This document shows, piece after piece, positions 1 to 8,885 of a stretch of DNA of 64,000 nt; the first letter of the stretch is position 1, and each line of letters opens with the position of its first letter. Below the pieces are notes generated by a model. It did not search any database. It was not told the origin of the DNA and was given only the letters and a program-made list of their open reading frames with translations. Source of the stretch: Streptomyces sp. NRRL S-1022 (GTDB lineage: Bacteria; Actinomycetota; Actinomycetes; Streptomycetales; Streptomycetaceae); NCBI RefSeq assembly GCF_000720135.1, contig NZ_JOIU01000013.1, positions 1 through 64,000 of the forward strand, read 5' to 3'. The translations under genes and the position numbers were made by a program.

Positions 1-1
1 G

Positions 2-115
2 GCCCCCACCCCCCGGCACCCCCTCCAGACCTGCGACGCCTGCGACCGCGCTTTCCGGGCGCCGACCACCGGCCGCTGCCGCGACTGCCGCACCCAGCCG
101 AGCGAGGCCGAATGA
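2..115 (+). CDS. C-terminal fragment of a zinc-ribbon protein (5' end outside window)
   Basis: Only the last 37 codons are present; the reading frame is open from the window edge to a TGA. The tail carries two CxxC pairs (TCDACDRAF, then GRCRDCR), which looks like a small zinc ribbon closing a longer protein. Similar cysteine-rich tails end several regulatory or replication proteins on actinobacterial integrative elements, but that is recollection and the family cannot be fixed from this fragment. The next reading frame is a broken gene, which fits the eroded edge of a mobile element. Function unknown. Confidence 0.5.
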   Translation, partial: APTPRHPLQTCDACDRAFRAPTTGRCRDCRTQPSEAE

Positions 116-161
116 GCACATGGACGCTCGGCCCCGCCATGCCGGACAGTCTGGCTCGGAT

Positions 162-420
162 ATGCAGGCCTCGAAGGACGAGGCGTTCGCCAAGGCCGTC
201 GAGTGGCAGTCCCTGAGTCCCGTGCAGAGCTGGGTTCTCCGCTGAGCACGGGACATCGAGATCGCCCGCCGTCCCGAGCTGTCCGCCCGCTTCGACCGCG
301 CGCTCGGCACCCACCGACTTCCTCGCCCAGGTGGCAGCCAAGGCGGACGAACTGGTGAGAGCCGCTGATGCCTTTCACTTCCAGCAGGAGCAGGCCCTCA
401 CACCTGTCCGGGACGTTACT
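162..420 (+). pseudogene. Broken small ORF: internal stop plus frameshift
   Basis: Starting at ATG 162 the frame reads MQASKDEAFAKAVEWQSLSP and stops at TGA 243-245. After the stop the same frame continues with sensible coding (ARDIEIARRPELSARFDRAL). Near 309-313 the sense moves to another frame by one extra C and continues as TDFLAQVAAKADELVRA and AFHFQQEQAL. Joined, the pieces give one helical, charged protein of about 85 residues, so I read this as a gene killed by a nonsense mutation and a +1 shift. The end is uncertain and runs into the 3' end of the opposite-strand pectate lyase. I do not recognise the family; with the zinc-ribbon tail before it, it may be a relic of an integrative element. 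Confidence 0.55.
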
Positions 421-1759
421 TCAGCACGCCCGCTCCCGTCGTGTTCGCCAGCTCCGCCGGCAGGTTCTTCGCCGTCGTCTCCAGCCCCGCCGTCAGCGTC
501 GGCGTCCAGTTGACCGTGGTCTTGATCTTCTTCGAGCTCGCGGCGTTGTACGCGGCGACCAGGTCGGTGACCGTGCCGTTGACCAGGTTGCCGCTGCCCG
601 CGACGGAGCCGGTGCCGTCGCCGCTCAGCAGCTTGGCGACCTTGCCGCCGGAGGGCACCGTCCAGTAGTTGGCCTGCGCGACGACCTGGGCCTTGGCGCG
701 GGAGTTGATGCTGTACAGGGGCGCGTACCCGTCGACGGTCGTCGTGTCGTACACGTTGTTGTAGATGTGGACCTGGCCGAGGCGGGTCAGCGGGGCGCGC
801 TGGACGATGCCCTTCCACACGTTGTGGTGGATGGAGACCCGCAGCTTGCCGGTGCTGTCCGTGTCGCTGGAGCCGATCAGCATCGTCTTGTCGTGGTCGG
901 TGAACTGGTTGCGCTCGACGGTCACCAGATCGGAGCCCTTGGTGATGTCCAGGGCGCCGTCGTGGATCTGGTACTCGCGGCCGAAGTACTTCGGGTTGGC
1001 CTTGTCGAAGTGGGGCGCGTCGGTGAACGTGTTGTGGTCCGCCCAGACGTGGGTCGCACCGCGCAGGGTGACCGAGTCGTAGTTCGAGTTCCAGTTGCCG
1101 TCGTCGCCGTCGGTCGGGTCCCACTGCGGGAAGCAGTCCTCGGTGGCGGAGAAGGCCAGGTTGCGGACGATGACGTTGTCCACGTTCTGGATCTGGAGCA
1201 TGCCGCCGGTGATCCCGGCGTTGCTGCCCGGCACGCCCACGATCGAGGTGTTGGCCGGCACCTTGAAGACGACGTTCTTCGCCTGCTTGGCCTGGGCGGC
1301 GGCGCGGGCCTTCTCCTGGGTGCCGGAGGGCAGCTTGGAGCGGCCGTAGCCGGCCGGGTCGTAGGCCTTGAGGTAGGCGGAGAGCGAGTAGCCGGTGCCG
1401 GAGGCGTAGTCCGCGCAGGTCAGCTTCTTGCCGCTGTCGTCGGTGTTGGCGTCGATCGTGCCCTTGATCTTGATGATGCGGGGCGTGGTGTCGGAGGCCG
1501 AGCCCAGCGCCTTCACGAGCTGGGCGCGGGTGGAGACGGTGAAGGTGTGCGCGGAGTCGGCCTTCGCGCCGCCGGTGGTCCCCGTGCCGGAGGCGGCCCA
1601 GCCGTCCTTGGCGGTGAGGGTCTGGTGGTACAGGTCGGCGGCGTCGGCGTTCGCGTTCAGCACGAACACCCCGGCGCCGACACCCGCGGCCACGACGGCG
1701 GCGGACACGGCGAGGGTGCGCCGCTTGCGGAGGGACCGGCGGTGGGAGGGAGCTGCCAC
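416..1759 (-). CDS. Secreted pectate lyase (polysaccharide lyase family 1)
   Basis: A 447-residue secreted protein. Residues 1-40 form a signal peptide: basic start (RRSLRKRR), hydrophobic core (VSAAVVAAGVGAGVFVL) and an ANADA-type cleavage region. The mature part is a right-handed parallel beta-helix lyase. Visible family motifs are RGATHVWADHNTF, the Ca-site segment VERNQFTDHDKTMLIG, and RVSIHHNVWKG followed by QRAPLTRLG and VHIYNNVYD, which match the conserved RxPxxR catalytic region of PL1 enzymes. These cleave de-esterified pectin by beta-elimination outside the cell. The start is GTG, with AAGGA about 7 bases upstream. The upstream leader holds a hairpin (1830-1857). It stands alone, so it is probably regulated as a single saprophytic enzyme gene. 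Confidence 0.9.
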   Translation of the reverse strand: MAAPSHRRSLRKRRTLAVSAAVVAAGVGAGVFVLNANADAADLYHQTLTAKDGWAASGTGTTGGAKADSAHTFTVSTRAQLVKALGSASDTTPRIIKIKGTIDANTDDSGKKLTCADYASGTGYSLSAYLKAYDPAGYGRSKLPSGTQEKARAAAQAKQAKNVVFKVPANTSIVGVPGSNAGITGGMLQIQNVDNVIVRNLAFSATEDCFPQWDPTDGDDGNWNSNYDSVTLRGATHVWADHNTFTDAPHFDKANPKYFGREYQIHDGALDITKGSDLVTVERNQFTDHDKTMLIGSSDTDSTGKLRVSIHHNVWKGIVQRAPLTRLGQVHIYNNVYDTTTVDGYAPLYSINSRAKAQVVAQANYWTVPSGGKVAKLLSGDGTGSVAGSGNLVNGTVTDLVAAYNAASSKKIKTTVNWTPTLTAGLETTAKNLPAELANTTGAGVLK

Positions 1760-1829
1760 GGAGGAGTCCTTAAGGGTCTGTCGAACGAGCCTTACGCCCC
1801 CTCAGTGGCCGCCGCTCCCGCCGGGGTTG

Positions 1830-1857
1830 CCGTCCGGCGGGGAAATTTTCCGGACGG
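1830..1857. promoter_or_regulatory. Hairpin in the leader of the pectate lyase gene
   Basis: CCGTCCGG (1830-1837) and CCGGACGG (1850-1857) are perfect 8-base inverted arms around an AT-rich loop (CGGGGAAATTTT). It lies about 70 bases upstream of the pectate lyase GTG, in the divergent gap facing the AbiEii-like gene. It could be an operator or a leader hairpin; the sequence does not decide. Confidence 0.35.
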
Positions 1858-1989
1858 CGGGGCCTTTCGGCCGGTGCCGGGCCGTGGCGACATGCATGAC
1901 AAGCTCCTGTCGGGTGATCCTCAAGGTACGGACACCCCGCTGACACCCGTCGTCGCGCTCGTGCGACAGGAAGCCGGAAAGATCTCCCC

Positions 1990-2682
1990 GTGGACATCCC
2001 CGAACCCCATCGCCGGCTCCTCGCGGACGTCGCCCCGGCGGGCGGCCCGTACGGCCTGGTCCTGGCCGGCGGCTACGCCCTCCAGGCGCACGGACTGCTC
2101 GGCCGCCCGCACGCCAACCTCGACTTCGCCACCCAGAGCGCGCAGGCCATGGCGGACATCGCCGCGGCCGTCGGCGCGGTCCTGGAGACGCGGGGACGGC
2201 AGGTGCGCGTCGGCGCCGTCACCGCGCTCACCGCACAGCTGACGGTCACGGACCCGCCGACCGGTGACCCGTGCGCGCTCGCCCTGCACAAGGAGGTGTT
2301 CTGGCAGCCGCCGGAGCTGACCGCGTACGGCCCGGCGCTGTCCCTGGAGGACGCCGTCGGTACGAAGGTGCGCGCACTGTACGACCGGGGTGCGGCCACC
2401 GACCTCGTCGACGCGCGGGCGGCGGCGGCCCGCTTCCCCCTGCCGTACCTGGAGGAGCTGGGACGCCGGCACGCCCACGACGCCTTCGACCTGCCCACCC
2501 TGCAGTCCCGGCTGACCGGCACCGACTTCTACGCCGACGCCGACTTCCGCCGCCTCGGACTGGACGGGGAAGCGACCGCCGCCCTGCGCGCCTGGGCCCA
2601 GCACTGGTCCGACGACATCGCCGAGCGGCTGCTGGAGGAGGGCGCCGACCCGGACGCCGGGGAGGGCGAGCAGGGCGACTGA
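1990..2682 (+). CDS. AbiEii/AbiGii-like nucleotidyltransferase, no visible partner
   Basis: A 230-residue protein starting at GTG, with GGAAAG 8 bases upstream. The N-terminus has the nucleotidyltransferase signature: LAGGYALQAHG (the G-G motif) followed by NLDFAT in place of the usual D-x-D metal site. SLEDAVGTKVRALYDRGAATDLVDA in the middle is typical of the AbiEii/AbiGii domain, where K and D residues complete the active site. In type IV toxin-antitoxin pairs the AbiEii protein is the toxin, paired with an AbiEi antitoxin usually just upstream. No AbiEi-like gene lies next to it; the neighbours are pectate lyase and aspS. It may be a housekeeping or orphan member. Family call good, role unknown. 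Confidence 0.75.
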   Translation: MDIPEPHRRLLADVAPAGGPYGLVLAGGYALQAHGLLGRPHANLDFATQSAQAMADIAAAVGAVLETRGRQVRVGAVTALTAQLTVTDPPTGDPCALALHKEVFWQPPELTAYGPALSLEDAVGTKVRALYDRGAATDLVDARAAAARFPLPYLEELGRRHAHDAFDLPTLQSRLTGTDFYADADFRRLGLDGEATAALRAWAQHWSDDIAERLLEEGADPDAGEGEQGD

Positions 2683-2750
2683 GCCGGATCAGCTCCCGCC
2701 GTGCGTCTCGTCCGGGCCACGCCCGGGGTGAGGCGGGCCCGAAGACGGCT

Positions 2751-2796
2751 GTGCGCGCCGATCGTCAAGAGCGAGTCAGGACGGATCGGCGCGCAC
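2751..2796. terminator. Stem-loop between two converging genes
   Basis: GTGCGCGCCGATC (2751-2763) and GATCGGCGCGCAC (2784-2796) form a perfect 13-bp stem with a 20-base loop. It sits between the end of the AbiEii-like gene (+) and the end of aspS (-), so it probably stops both transcripts. There is no U-run, as is common for Streptomyces terminators. Confidence 0.6.
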
Positions 2797-2822
2797 GGGC
2801 CGGGACCTATCTGGTCATCTGC

Positions 2823-4586
2823 CTACTTGGGCTGCGGCTTCCTGACGGTCAGGTGCAGCTCGCGCAGGCGGGCCTCGTCCAGCTCGGTCGGGGCGCCCAT
2901 CATCAGGTCCTGGGCGTTGCCGTTGAGCGGGAAGGCGATCGTCTCGCGGATGTTGGGCTCGTCCGCGAGGAGCATGACGATGCGGTCCACGCCCGGGGCG
3001 ATGCCGCCGTGCGGCGGGGCGCCGAAGCGGAACGCGCGGAGCATGCCCGCGAACTTCTCCTCGACGGTCTCCCGGTCGTAGCCCGCGATCTCGAAGGCCT
3101 TGAGCATGATCTCCGGCTCGTGGTTCCGGATCGCGCCGGAGGACAGCTCGACGCCGTTGCAGACGATGTCGTACTGCCAGCCCAGGATGTCCAGCGGATC
3201 CTGGGTCTGCAGGGCCTCCAGGCCGCCCTGCGGCATCGAGAAGGGGTTGTGCGAGAAGTCGATCGCGCCGGTCTCCTCGTCCTTCTCGTACATCGGGAAG
3301 TCGACGATCCAGCAGAAGCGGAAGACGCCGTCCTCGAAGTGGCCGGCGCGCTTGGCCGCCTCGACGCGGACCGCGCCCATGATCTTCGAGACCTCGTCGT
3401 ACTCGCCCGCGCCGAAGAAGACGGCGTGGCCGGCGGCCAGCGAGAGGCGCTTGGTCAGCTCCGCGACGTTCGCCTCGGTGAGGAACTTCGCGATCGGGCC
3501 GGACAGCGAGCCGTCCTCGGCCACGCGCACCCAGGCCAGGCCCTTGGCGCCCTGCTCGACCGCGTACTCACCGAGCTGGTCGAAGAACTTGCGGGGCTGG
3601 CCGGAGACGTCCGGCACCGGCAGCGCGCGCACGTGCTTGCCCGCGAAGGCCTTGAACTCCGAGCCCTCGAAGACGTCGGTGATGTCCACCAGCTCCAGCT
3701 TGGCGCGCAGGTCCGGCTTGTCCGAGCCGTACTTCAGCATCGCCTCGCGGAACGGGATGCGCGGGAAGGGGGAGGTGACGTGGCGGCCGCCGCCGAACTC
3801 CTCGAACAGCTCCGTCATGAGCTTCTCGATCGGCTGGAAGACGTCCTCCTGCTCGACGAAGCTCATCTCGACGTCGAGCTGGTAGAACTCGCCCGGCGAG
3901 CGGTCGGCGCGGGCGTCCTCGTCGCGGAAGCAGGGCGCGATCTGGAAGTAGCGGTCGAAGCCGGAGATCATCAGCAGCTGCTTGAACTGCTGCGGGGCCT
4001 GCGGCAGCGCGTAGAACCTGCCCGGGTGCACCCGGGAGGGGACCACGTAGTCGCGGGCGCCCTCGGGGGAGGTGGCGGACAGGATCGGCGTGGCCATCTC
4101 GTTGAAGCCCATCGCCGCCATCTTGTGGCGCATGGCCGAGATGACCGCCGTACGCAGCATGATGTTGCGGTGCATGCGCTCGCGGCGCAAATCCAGGAAG
4201 CGGTACTCCAGGCGCCGCTCCTCGTTGACCCCGTCCTCGGTGTTGATGGTGAACGGCAGGGGCTGGGCCGCGCCGAGCAGCTCGACCTCGGCGACCTCCA
4301 CCTCGATCTCGCCGGTGGGCAGGTCGGGGTTCACGTTCTCGGTTCCACGTGAAACAACGCGGCCGTCGACGCGGACCGTGGACTCCTTGGAGATCTTGTC
4401 CAGGGCCTCGTACGCGGGGGTGCCGGGGCGGGCGACCAGCTGCGTGATGCCGTAGTGGTCGCGCAGATCGATGAAGAGGATGCCGCCCAGGTCGCGCCGA
4501 TTGTGCAGCCAGCCACTCAGCCGGACGTCGGTGCCGACGTCAGAGGCGCGGAGCTGGCCGCAGGTGTGGGACCTGTACCGATGCAT
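2823..4586 (-). CDS. aspS: Aspartyl-tRNA synthetase
   Basis: 587 residues, the usual length for a bacterial-type AspRS. It charges tRNA-Asp with aspartate in the cytoplasm. The N-terminal OB-fold anticodon-binding domain (about 1-110) opens with [10 protein letters not shown] and [12 protein letters not shown]. The class II catalytic core follows: [13 protein letters not shown], the PQAPQQFKQ substrate loop, and motif 2 [19 protein letters not shown]. The bacterial GAD insertion lies about 290-400. Motif 3 is [14 protein letters not shown] near the C-terminus. The gene stands alone. A near-perfect parS site is embedded in its coding sequence at 4342-4355, where it encodes VSRGT. A stem-loop after the stop probably ends the transcript. 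Confidence 0.98.
   Translation of the reverse strand: MHRYRSHTCGQLRASDVGTDVRLSGWLHNRRDLGGILFIDLRDHYGITQLVARPGTPAYEALDKISKESTVRVDGRVVSRGTENVNPDLPTGEIEVEVAEVELLGAAQPLPFTINTEDGVNEERRLEYRFLDLRRERMHRNIMLRTAVISAMRHKMAAMGFNEMATPILSATSPEGARDYVVPSRVHPGRFYALPQAPQQFKQLLMISGFDRYFQIAPCFRDEDARADRSPGEFYQLDVEMSFVEQEDVFQPIEKLMTELFEEFGGGRHVTSPFPRIPFREAMLKYGSDKPDLRAKLELVDITDVFEGSEFKAFAGKHVRALPVPDVSGQPRKFFDQLGEYAVEQGAKGLAWVRVAEDGSLSGPIAKFLTEANVAELTKRLSLAAGHAVFFGAGEYDEVSKIMGAVRVEAAKRAGHFEDGVFRFCWIVDFPMYEKDEETGAIDFSHNPFSMPQGGLEALQTQDPLDILGWQYDIVCNGVELSSGAIRNHEPEIMLKAFEIAGYDRETVEEKFAGMLRAFRFGAPPHGGIAPGVDRIVMLLADEPNIRETIAFPLNGNAQDLMMGAPTELDEARLRELHLTVRKPQPK
4342..4355. promoter_or_regulatory. parS: parS-like ParB-binding site inside aspS
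   Basis: GTTCCACGTGAAAC differs from the Streptomyces parS consensus GTTTCACGTGAAAC by one base. Streptomyces chromosomes carry about twenty such sites clustered around oriC, many inside genes, where ParB assembles a segregation complex. Here the site is read as codons for VSRGT in AspRS. Confidence 0.75.
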
Positions 4587-4761
4587 CGTCGTTCATCGTC
4601 CTTCGTGGTGGGGTTTCTCCTGCCGGCTCTGCGGACCGGCGGGAACGGGCACGGGGCCCGGACCCATCAAGGGTACCGGGCACCCCCAGCCCGGCTCCCC
4701 ACCATTACCGCCGGGCCGCCTACGGTGGCAGTCTTCGGTCACCTCTTCCTAAAGTGGGGCA

Positions 4762-6915
4762 ATGCGTACAGGTGAGCCCCTGCCGTCCGTCGAGGACGTC
4801 CTCGCCGCCCTCGCGACCGGACTGTGGCACTGGGACACGGCCACCGGCCTGGTCACCGTGGACGCGGAGGCGGCGCGGCTGATCGGGCTGCCCGCGGAGC
4901 CGGCCACCCTCACCGAGGCCCAGACCCGGGCCCGGTTCCACCCGGTCGACTGGAACGAGATCACCGGCGTGGTGCGGCTGGCGGTCGCCGAGGGCACCCT
5001 CGCCGAGGTACGCATCCGGATCATGGACGGCGACGGCGACGTCCTGCGCGTCGTCCGCAGCCGCTCCAAGCCGTCCTACGACCCCGAGCGGCACGCCTAC
5101 GAGCTGATCGGCACCCTCCAGGAGGTGACCGAGCCGACCCCGGGCACGGCGGCCGGCCACAACGCGGTCACCGGGGACTGGCGGCGCTCCCGGGAGGCGT
5201 TCCTGCTGGACGCCGGCCGGGCGCTGGCGGAGGCCCGGTCCACGGCCGAGGTGCTGCGGGTGGCCGGCGGTCTGTCGATGCCGGGGTTCTCCCCGGACGG
5301 CCTCGTGGTGTTCGGGGTCGAGGGCGACCGGCTGACGGTCATCGGCCAGCACGGGCACCACCCCGGCGACATGGGCCGCTTCTCCGAGATGCCGCTGACC
5401 ACCGCCTATCCGGCCGCCGAGGTCGCCCGCACGGGCCGCGCGGTGTACCTGTCCTCCCCGGACGAGTACAAGGACCGCTACCCGGTGACCTGGCCGCTCG
5501 CCCAGCACTTCGGACGCCGCTCGTGGGCGTTCCTGCCGCTGACGGTCGCCGGGCGCACGATGGGCGCCTGGCTGGCCGCCTTCACCCACCCGGTGGCCTT
5601 CACCCCGGACGAGCGCGCGGTCCTGACCACGGTCGCCCGGATGCTCGCCCAGGCGCTGTCCCGGGCCGGCGCCGCCGAGTCCGAGCGGGAGCTGACCGAG
5701 GGCCTGCAGCGCAGCATGCTGCCGTCGCTGGGCCCCGAGATCCCGGGGCTGCGGGGGGCCGCCCGGTACATCCCGACCGGCGGCGGCCTCCAGGTCGGCG
5801 GCGACTGGTACGACATGATCCCGCTGCCCTCCGGACGGGTCGCGCTGGTCATCGGGGACGTCCAGGGCCACGACGTGCGCGCGGCCGGCCTGATGGGCCA
5901 GCTGCGGATCGCGCTGCGCGCCTACGCCTCCGAGGGGCACCGCCCGGACGCCGTGCTCTCCCGCGCCTCCCGCTTCCTGCACGGCATCACCCAGGCCACC
6001 GGCGACGACCCGGCGGCCGACCTCCGCTTCGCGACCTGCCTGTACGCCGAGGCCGACCCGCCGACCGGCCGGCTGGAGATCGCCCGCGCCGGGCACCCGC
6101 ACCCGGTGATCCGGATGGCGGACGGCACGGTGATGATGCGGCCGACCACGGGCGGACCACCGCTGGGCGTCGACCCGGACGCCGACTACCCGACGACCCG
6201 GTTCACCCTCGAATCCGGCGAGACGCTGATGCTGTGCACCGACGGCCTGATCGAGACCGGCGGACACGACCTGGAGAGCGGCTGGCGCAGGCTGCGCACG
6301 ATCCTGGAGGACCACTCGGGCGACCTGGAGTCGATGGCCGACGCCCTGGTGCAGGGGGTGCACGGGCCGTCCTCCCACCACACCACCGGCCCGCTGGCCG
6401 ACCGCCGTGAGGACGACATCGCGCTGCTGCTGCTGTGCCGGCCGGGAGAGGGCTGCGGCTGCGGCGACACCGTGGCGCTGCGGCCGCGGGTGCGGCGCTC
6501 GCTGCTGTCGGTGGCGCAGGACGAGCCGGAGCGGATCGCCGAGGCCCGCCAGCAGCTGCGCGAGCTGCTGCACGACTGGGCGTCGGCCGAGCAGCTGGAC
6601 TCGGCGGTGCTGCTGGTCTCCGAGATGATCACCAACGTGCTGGTGCACACGGACACCGACGCACTGCTGCTCGCCGAGGTCACCGGCGCGGGGGAGGCCG
6701 GGCGGCGGCTGCGGGTGGAGGTCTTCGACACCGGCGACGACCTGCCGCACATGCGCCGCCCCGGCGAGCTGGCCTCCTCCGGCCGCGGTCTGATGCTGAT
6801 CGAACTCCTCGCCGACGCCTGGGGGGTGGACCCGCGGGGCGAGGGCAAGAGCATCTGGTTCGAGCTCTACGAACCGGGCTGCTCGGGGGCCGAGGCGTCG
6901 GAAGGGGTGGCGTAA
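4762..6915 (+). CDS. PAS-GAF-SpoIIE phosphatase with C-terminal RsbW-like ATPase
   Basis: 717 residues with no membrane segment. A PAS-like sensor lies at about 10-120 (ATGLWHWDTATGLV) and a GAF-like domain at about 145-305. The PP2C/SpoIIE phosphatase covers about 315-560, starting at ERELTEGLQRSMLPSL; GGDWYDMI and VIGDVQGHD carry metal-binding aspartates. The C-terminus (about 585-705) is a histidine-kinase-type ATPase: N-box SEMITNVLVH, G1 VFDTGDD, G2 GRGLMLIELLADAWGV. Streptomyces has many such proteins; they are thought to act on anti-sigma and anti-anti-sigma factors, dephosphorylating with one domain and phosphorylating with the other. No STAS partner is adjacent. Its 3' end overlaps the convergent permease gene by 49 bases. 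Confidence 0.9.
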   Translation: MRTGEPLPSVEDVLAALATGLWHWDTATGLVTVDAEAARLIGLPAEPATLTEAQTRARFHPVDWNEITGVVRLAVAEGTLAEVRIRIMDGDGDVLRVVRSRSKPSYDPERHAYELIGTLQEVTEPTPGTAAGHNAVTGDWRRSREAFLLDAGRALAEARSTAEVLRVAGGLSMPGFSPDGLVVFGVEGDRLTVIGQHGHHPGDMGRFSEMPLTTAYPAAEVARTGRAVYLSSPDEYKDRYPVTWPLAQHFGRRSWAFLPLTVAGRTMGAWLAAFTHPVAFTPDERAVLTTVARMLAQALSRAGAAESERELTEGLQRSMLPSLGPEIPGLRGAARYIPTGGGLQVGGDWYDMIPLPSGRVALVIGDVQGHDVRAAGLMGQLRIALRAYASEGHRPDAVLSRASRFLHGITQATGDDPAADLRFATCLYAEADPPTGRLEIARAGHPHPVIRMADGTVMMRPTTGGPPLGVDPDADYPTTRFTLESGETLMLCTDGLIETGGHDLESGWRRLRTILEDHSGDLESMADALVQGVHGPSSHHTTGPLADRREDDIALLLLCRPGEGCGCGDTVALRPRVRRSLLSVAQDEPERIAEARQQLRELLHDWASAEQLDSAVLLVSEMITNVLVHTDTDALLLAEVTGAGEAGRRLRVEVFDTGDDLPHMRRPGELASSGRGLMLIELLADAWGVDPRGEGKSIWFELYEPGCSGAEASEGVA

Positions 6916-7931
6916 CGTTCCCTCAGCTCCTGGACGACCCCGAAGGCCGCCGCGGTCAGCGGGACCGCGAGGAGCATGCCGAGGATGCCCGCGACGGAGG
7001 CACCCGCGGTGATCGCCAGCATCACCACGGCCGGGTGCATCTGCACGGTCCGGCTCTGGATCACCGGCTGCAGGACGTGCCCCTCCAGCACCTGCACCGC
7101 GAGCACCACCCCGAACGCCCACAGCGCGATCACGAAACCCCGGTCGGCGAGGGCGACCAGCACGGCCACCGCGCCGGAGATGAAGGCGCCGAGATAGGGG
7201 ATGTAGGCGCCGACGAAGACGAGCGCGCCGAGACCCACCGCGCCGGGCACCCGGAGCACCAGCAGGCCCACGGTGATGCACACGGCGTCGATGATGGCGA
7301 TGAGGGTCGTCCCGCGCATGAACCCCTCCACCCCGGCGAACGCCCGCCGGGCGATGGCCTCCAGGGTGTCGGCGCGGTCGCCGGGCGCGACCGAGCGCAG
7401 GGCGGCCACGGCCCGCTGGGAGTCGCGCAGGAAGAAGAAGACGAGCAGCAGCGCGAGCACGGCCATGGCGATGGACTCGGCGACCACGCTGACACCGCTG
7501 ATGACATTGGAAGCGGCCGTCGCGCCGAACTTGCCCAGCAGTTGGCGTGCGTTGCCGGCGAGGTCGTCCAGCCCGGTCCCGGCCGCCCCGAAGTGCCGGG
7601 CGAGACCCTTGGCGGCGGTCCGCAGCGAGGAGACGATCTGGTCGCCGGTGTCGACGAGCGCGGCGACGATGATGTACACGGCACCGCCGACGACGGCCAC
7701 CACGGCGACACAGGTGAGCCCGGCCGCCACCGACGCCTGCACCCCCGCGCGCACCAGCCACCGGTGCAACGGCCCGAGCAGCGCGGTGCCCAGCAGGGCG
7801 AGCAGCACCGGCGTGACGGCCGTACGCAACTCCCCGCACAGCAGCACCCCGAGCCATCCCACCGCGGCCCCGAGCAGCACCACGGCGCACCAGGCGGCGA
7901 ACCGGCGTACGGGAACGGGCAGGAGCTGCAC
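6867..7931 (-). CDS. AI-2E/PerM family membrane protein
   Basis: A 354-residue integral membrane protein. Hydrophobic segments occur near residues 12-32, 38-55, 65-90 and 155-185, with a cluster after 215 (AIIDAVCITVGLLVL, ALVFVGAYIPYLGA, ALWAFGVVLAVQVLEG and a final segment near 315-340). GAYIPYLGA and LEGHVLQPVIQ are hallmarks of the AI-2E transporter (PerM/TqsA) family, whose members export signals or small solutes or act as antiporters. The start is GTG, but the purine-rich stretch upstream (GGAGGC) is unusually close, so the true start could differ slightly. Substrate unknown. Confidence 0.85.
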   Translation of the reverse strand: MQLLPVPVRRFAAWCAVVLLGAAVGWLGVLLCGELRTAVTPVLLALLGTALLGPLHRWLVRAGVQASVAAGLTCVAVVAVVGGAVYIIVAALVDTGDQIVSSLRTAAKGLARHFGAAGTGLDDLAGNARQLLGKFGATAASNVISGVSVVAESIAMAVLALLLVFFFLRDSQRAVAALRSVAPGDRADTLEAIARRAFAGVEGFMRGTTLIAIIDAVCITVGLLVLRVPGAVGLGALVFVGAYIPYLGAFISGAVAVLVALADRGFVIALWAFGVVLAVQVLEGHVLQPVIQSRTVQMHPAVVMLAITAGASVAGILGMLLAVPLTAAAFGVVQELRERYATPSDASAPEQPGS

Positions 7932-8067
7932 GCCTCCAGCAGATCACGGCGCACCCCGGCGGTCCCGCCGCGCGGGGCCGGCCGGGTGATGTGCGCGGTG
8001 GGCCGGCCCCGGCGCAGACTGGAGGAAGGCGAGGGGTCCGTCACCGGGCCAGGAGGCGAGGTTCGCG

Positions 8068-8493
8068 ATGAGCAGGCTCGAAGAGCACATAGACATCGAC
8101 GCCCCCGCGCAGAAGGTCTGGGACCTGCTGCACGACGTCGGCTCCTACCCGGCGTTCATCGACGGCGTCCAGCGGGCCCGGGAGAGCGCGGGCAACCGCG
8201 CCCGTCTCGACGTCCGGTCCGGCGGTGTGCAGCGGGAGTTCGAGGCCGTCCTCGACGACCGTGCGGGCGAGCAGGTCCTCATATGGCAGACCGAGGGCAG
8301 CCCCGAGCTGAAGGGCAGCCTGTCCGTACGGCCGGTGGACCAGGGGCACAGCCAGGTGCAGATCCGGCTGGAGTACGAACCGGGCGCCGTCCACGACGCC
8401 TTCGGCGGTCCGAAGGGCATGGCCCAGGTCCACCGCATCGAGAACGCGGTCCGCGGCGACCTGCGGCAGTTCAAGAGCCTGGCCGAGGGATAG
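8068..8493 (+). CDS. SRPBCC (START-like) ligand-binding protein
   Basis: 141 residues with one SRPBCC fold. EHIDIDAPAQKVWDLLHDVGSYPAFIDGV is the classic opening of cyclase/dehydrase-like and CoxG-type members, followed by alternating strands and a long C-terminal helix (HRIENAVRGDLRQFKSLAEG). Such proteins bind hydrophobic ligands in a deep pocket; enzymatic activity cannot be inferred. A strong GGAGGCGAGG lies upstream of the ATG. It ends 14 bases before the convergent Asp23 gene. Function in this strain unknown. Confidence 0.8.
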   Translation: MSRLEEHIDIDAPAQKVWDLLHDVGSYPAFIDGVQRARESAGNRARLDVRSGGVQREFEAVLDDRAGEQVLIWQTEGSPELKGSLSVRPVDQGHSQVQIRLEYEPGAVHDAFGGPKGMAQVHRIENAVRGDLRQFKSLAEG

Positions 8494-8507
8494 CCACGGG
8501 CCGCTGC

Positions 8508-8885
8508 TCACACCACGTCGTGGCGGCCGGCGATGCGGATCACGGTGACCTCGACGGCGACCGGCTGCACTGCGTCGAGTGCGGCGAGATGGGAGACGAC
8601 GGCGGCCGCCACCCGGTCGTGGACGTTCTGGGCGACGTCCAGCGACCGCCGCCCCTCGGCCAGGACGCAACGCACCTCTATCCGCCAGCCCGAGCCGTCC
8701 GGCGCCCGGCCGGCCCGGATGCCCGCCTCGGGTGACGTGCGCAGCCACGTGGCGTCCGTCCGGGTGGGCGCGGCGGCTGCCGCGAGGCGACGGGAGAGGC
8801 GGGGGTGCAGGCCCGCCACGCCGGGGACCGCGAGGGCCGCCTCGGCCGCGATGCCGACGAGGGTGGCCTGGCGGATCGCGGTCAT
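8508..8885 (-). CDS. Small Asp23/Gls24-like protein, last gene of the sigma operon
   Basis: 125 residues. AAEAALAVPGVAGLHPRLSRRL matches the start of the Asp23/Gls24 (alkaline shock) domain. WRIEVRCVLAEGRRSLDVAQNVHDRVAAAV and a final strand (AVEVTVIRI) match its beta-alpha-beta core. Asp23 proteins in firmicutes coat the membrane through AmaP; in actinobacteria their role is not established. The start codon shares base 8885 with the stop of the upstream zinc-motif gene, so the two are translationally coupled. With the ECF sigma gene they form a three-gene operon facing away from the other Asp23 genes. Confidence 0.75.
   Translation of the reverse strand: MTAIRQATLVGIAAEAALAVPGVAGLHPRLSRRLAAAAAPTRTDATWLRTSPEAGIRAGRAPDGSGWRIEVRCVLAEGRRSLDVAQNVHDRVAAAVVSHLAALDAVQPVAVEVTVIRIAGRHDVV

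Noticed and set aside
4720..7947. Long minus-strand frame of over 1,000 codons across the phosphatase gene
   Set aside because: High third-position GC leaves the antisense frame open; its composition is arginine/glycine-rich without domains, whereas the plus strand encodes clear PAS, SpoIIE and ATPase motifs.
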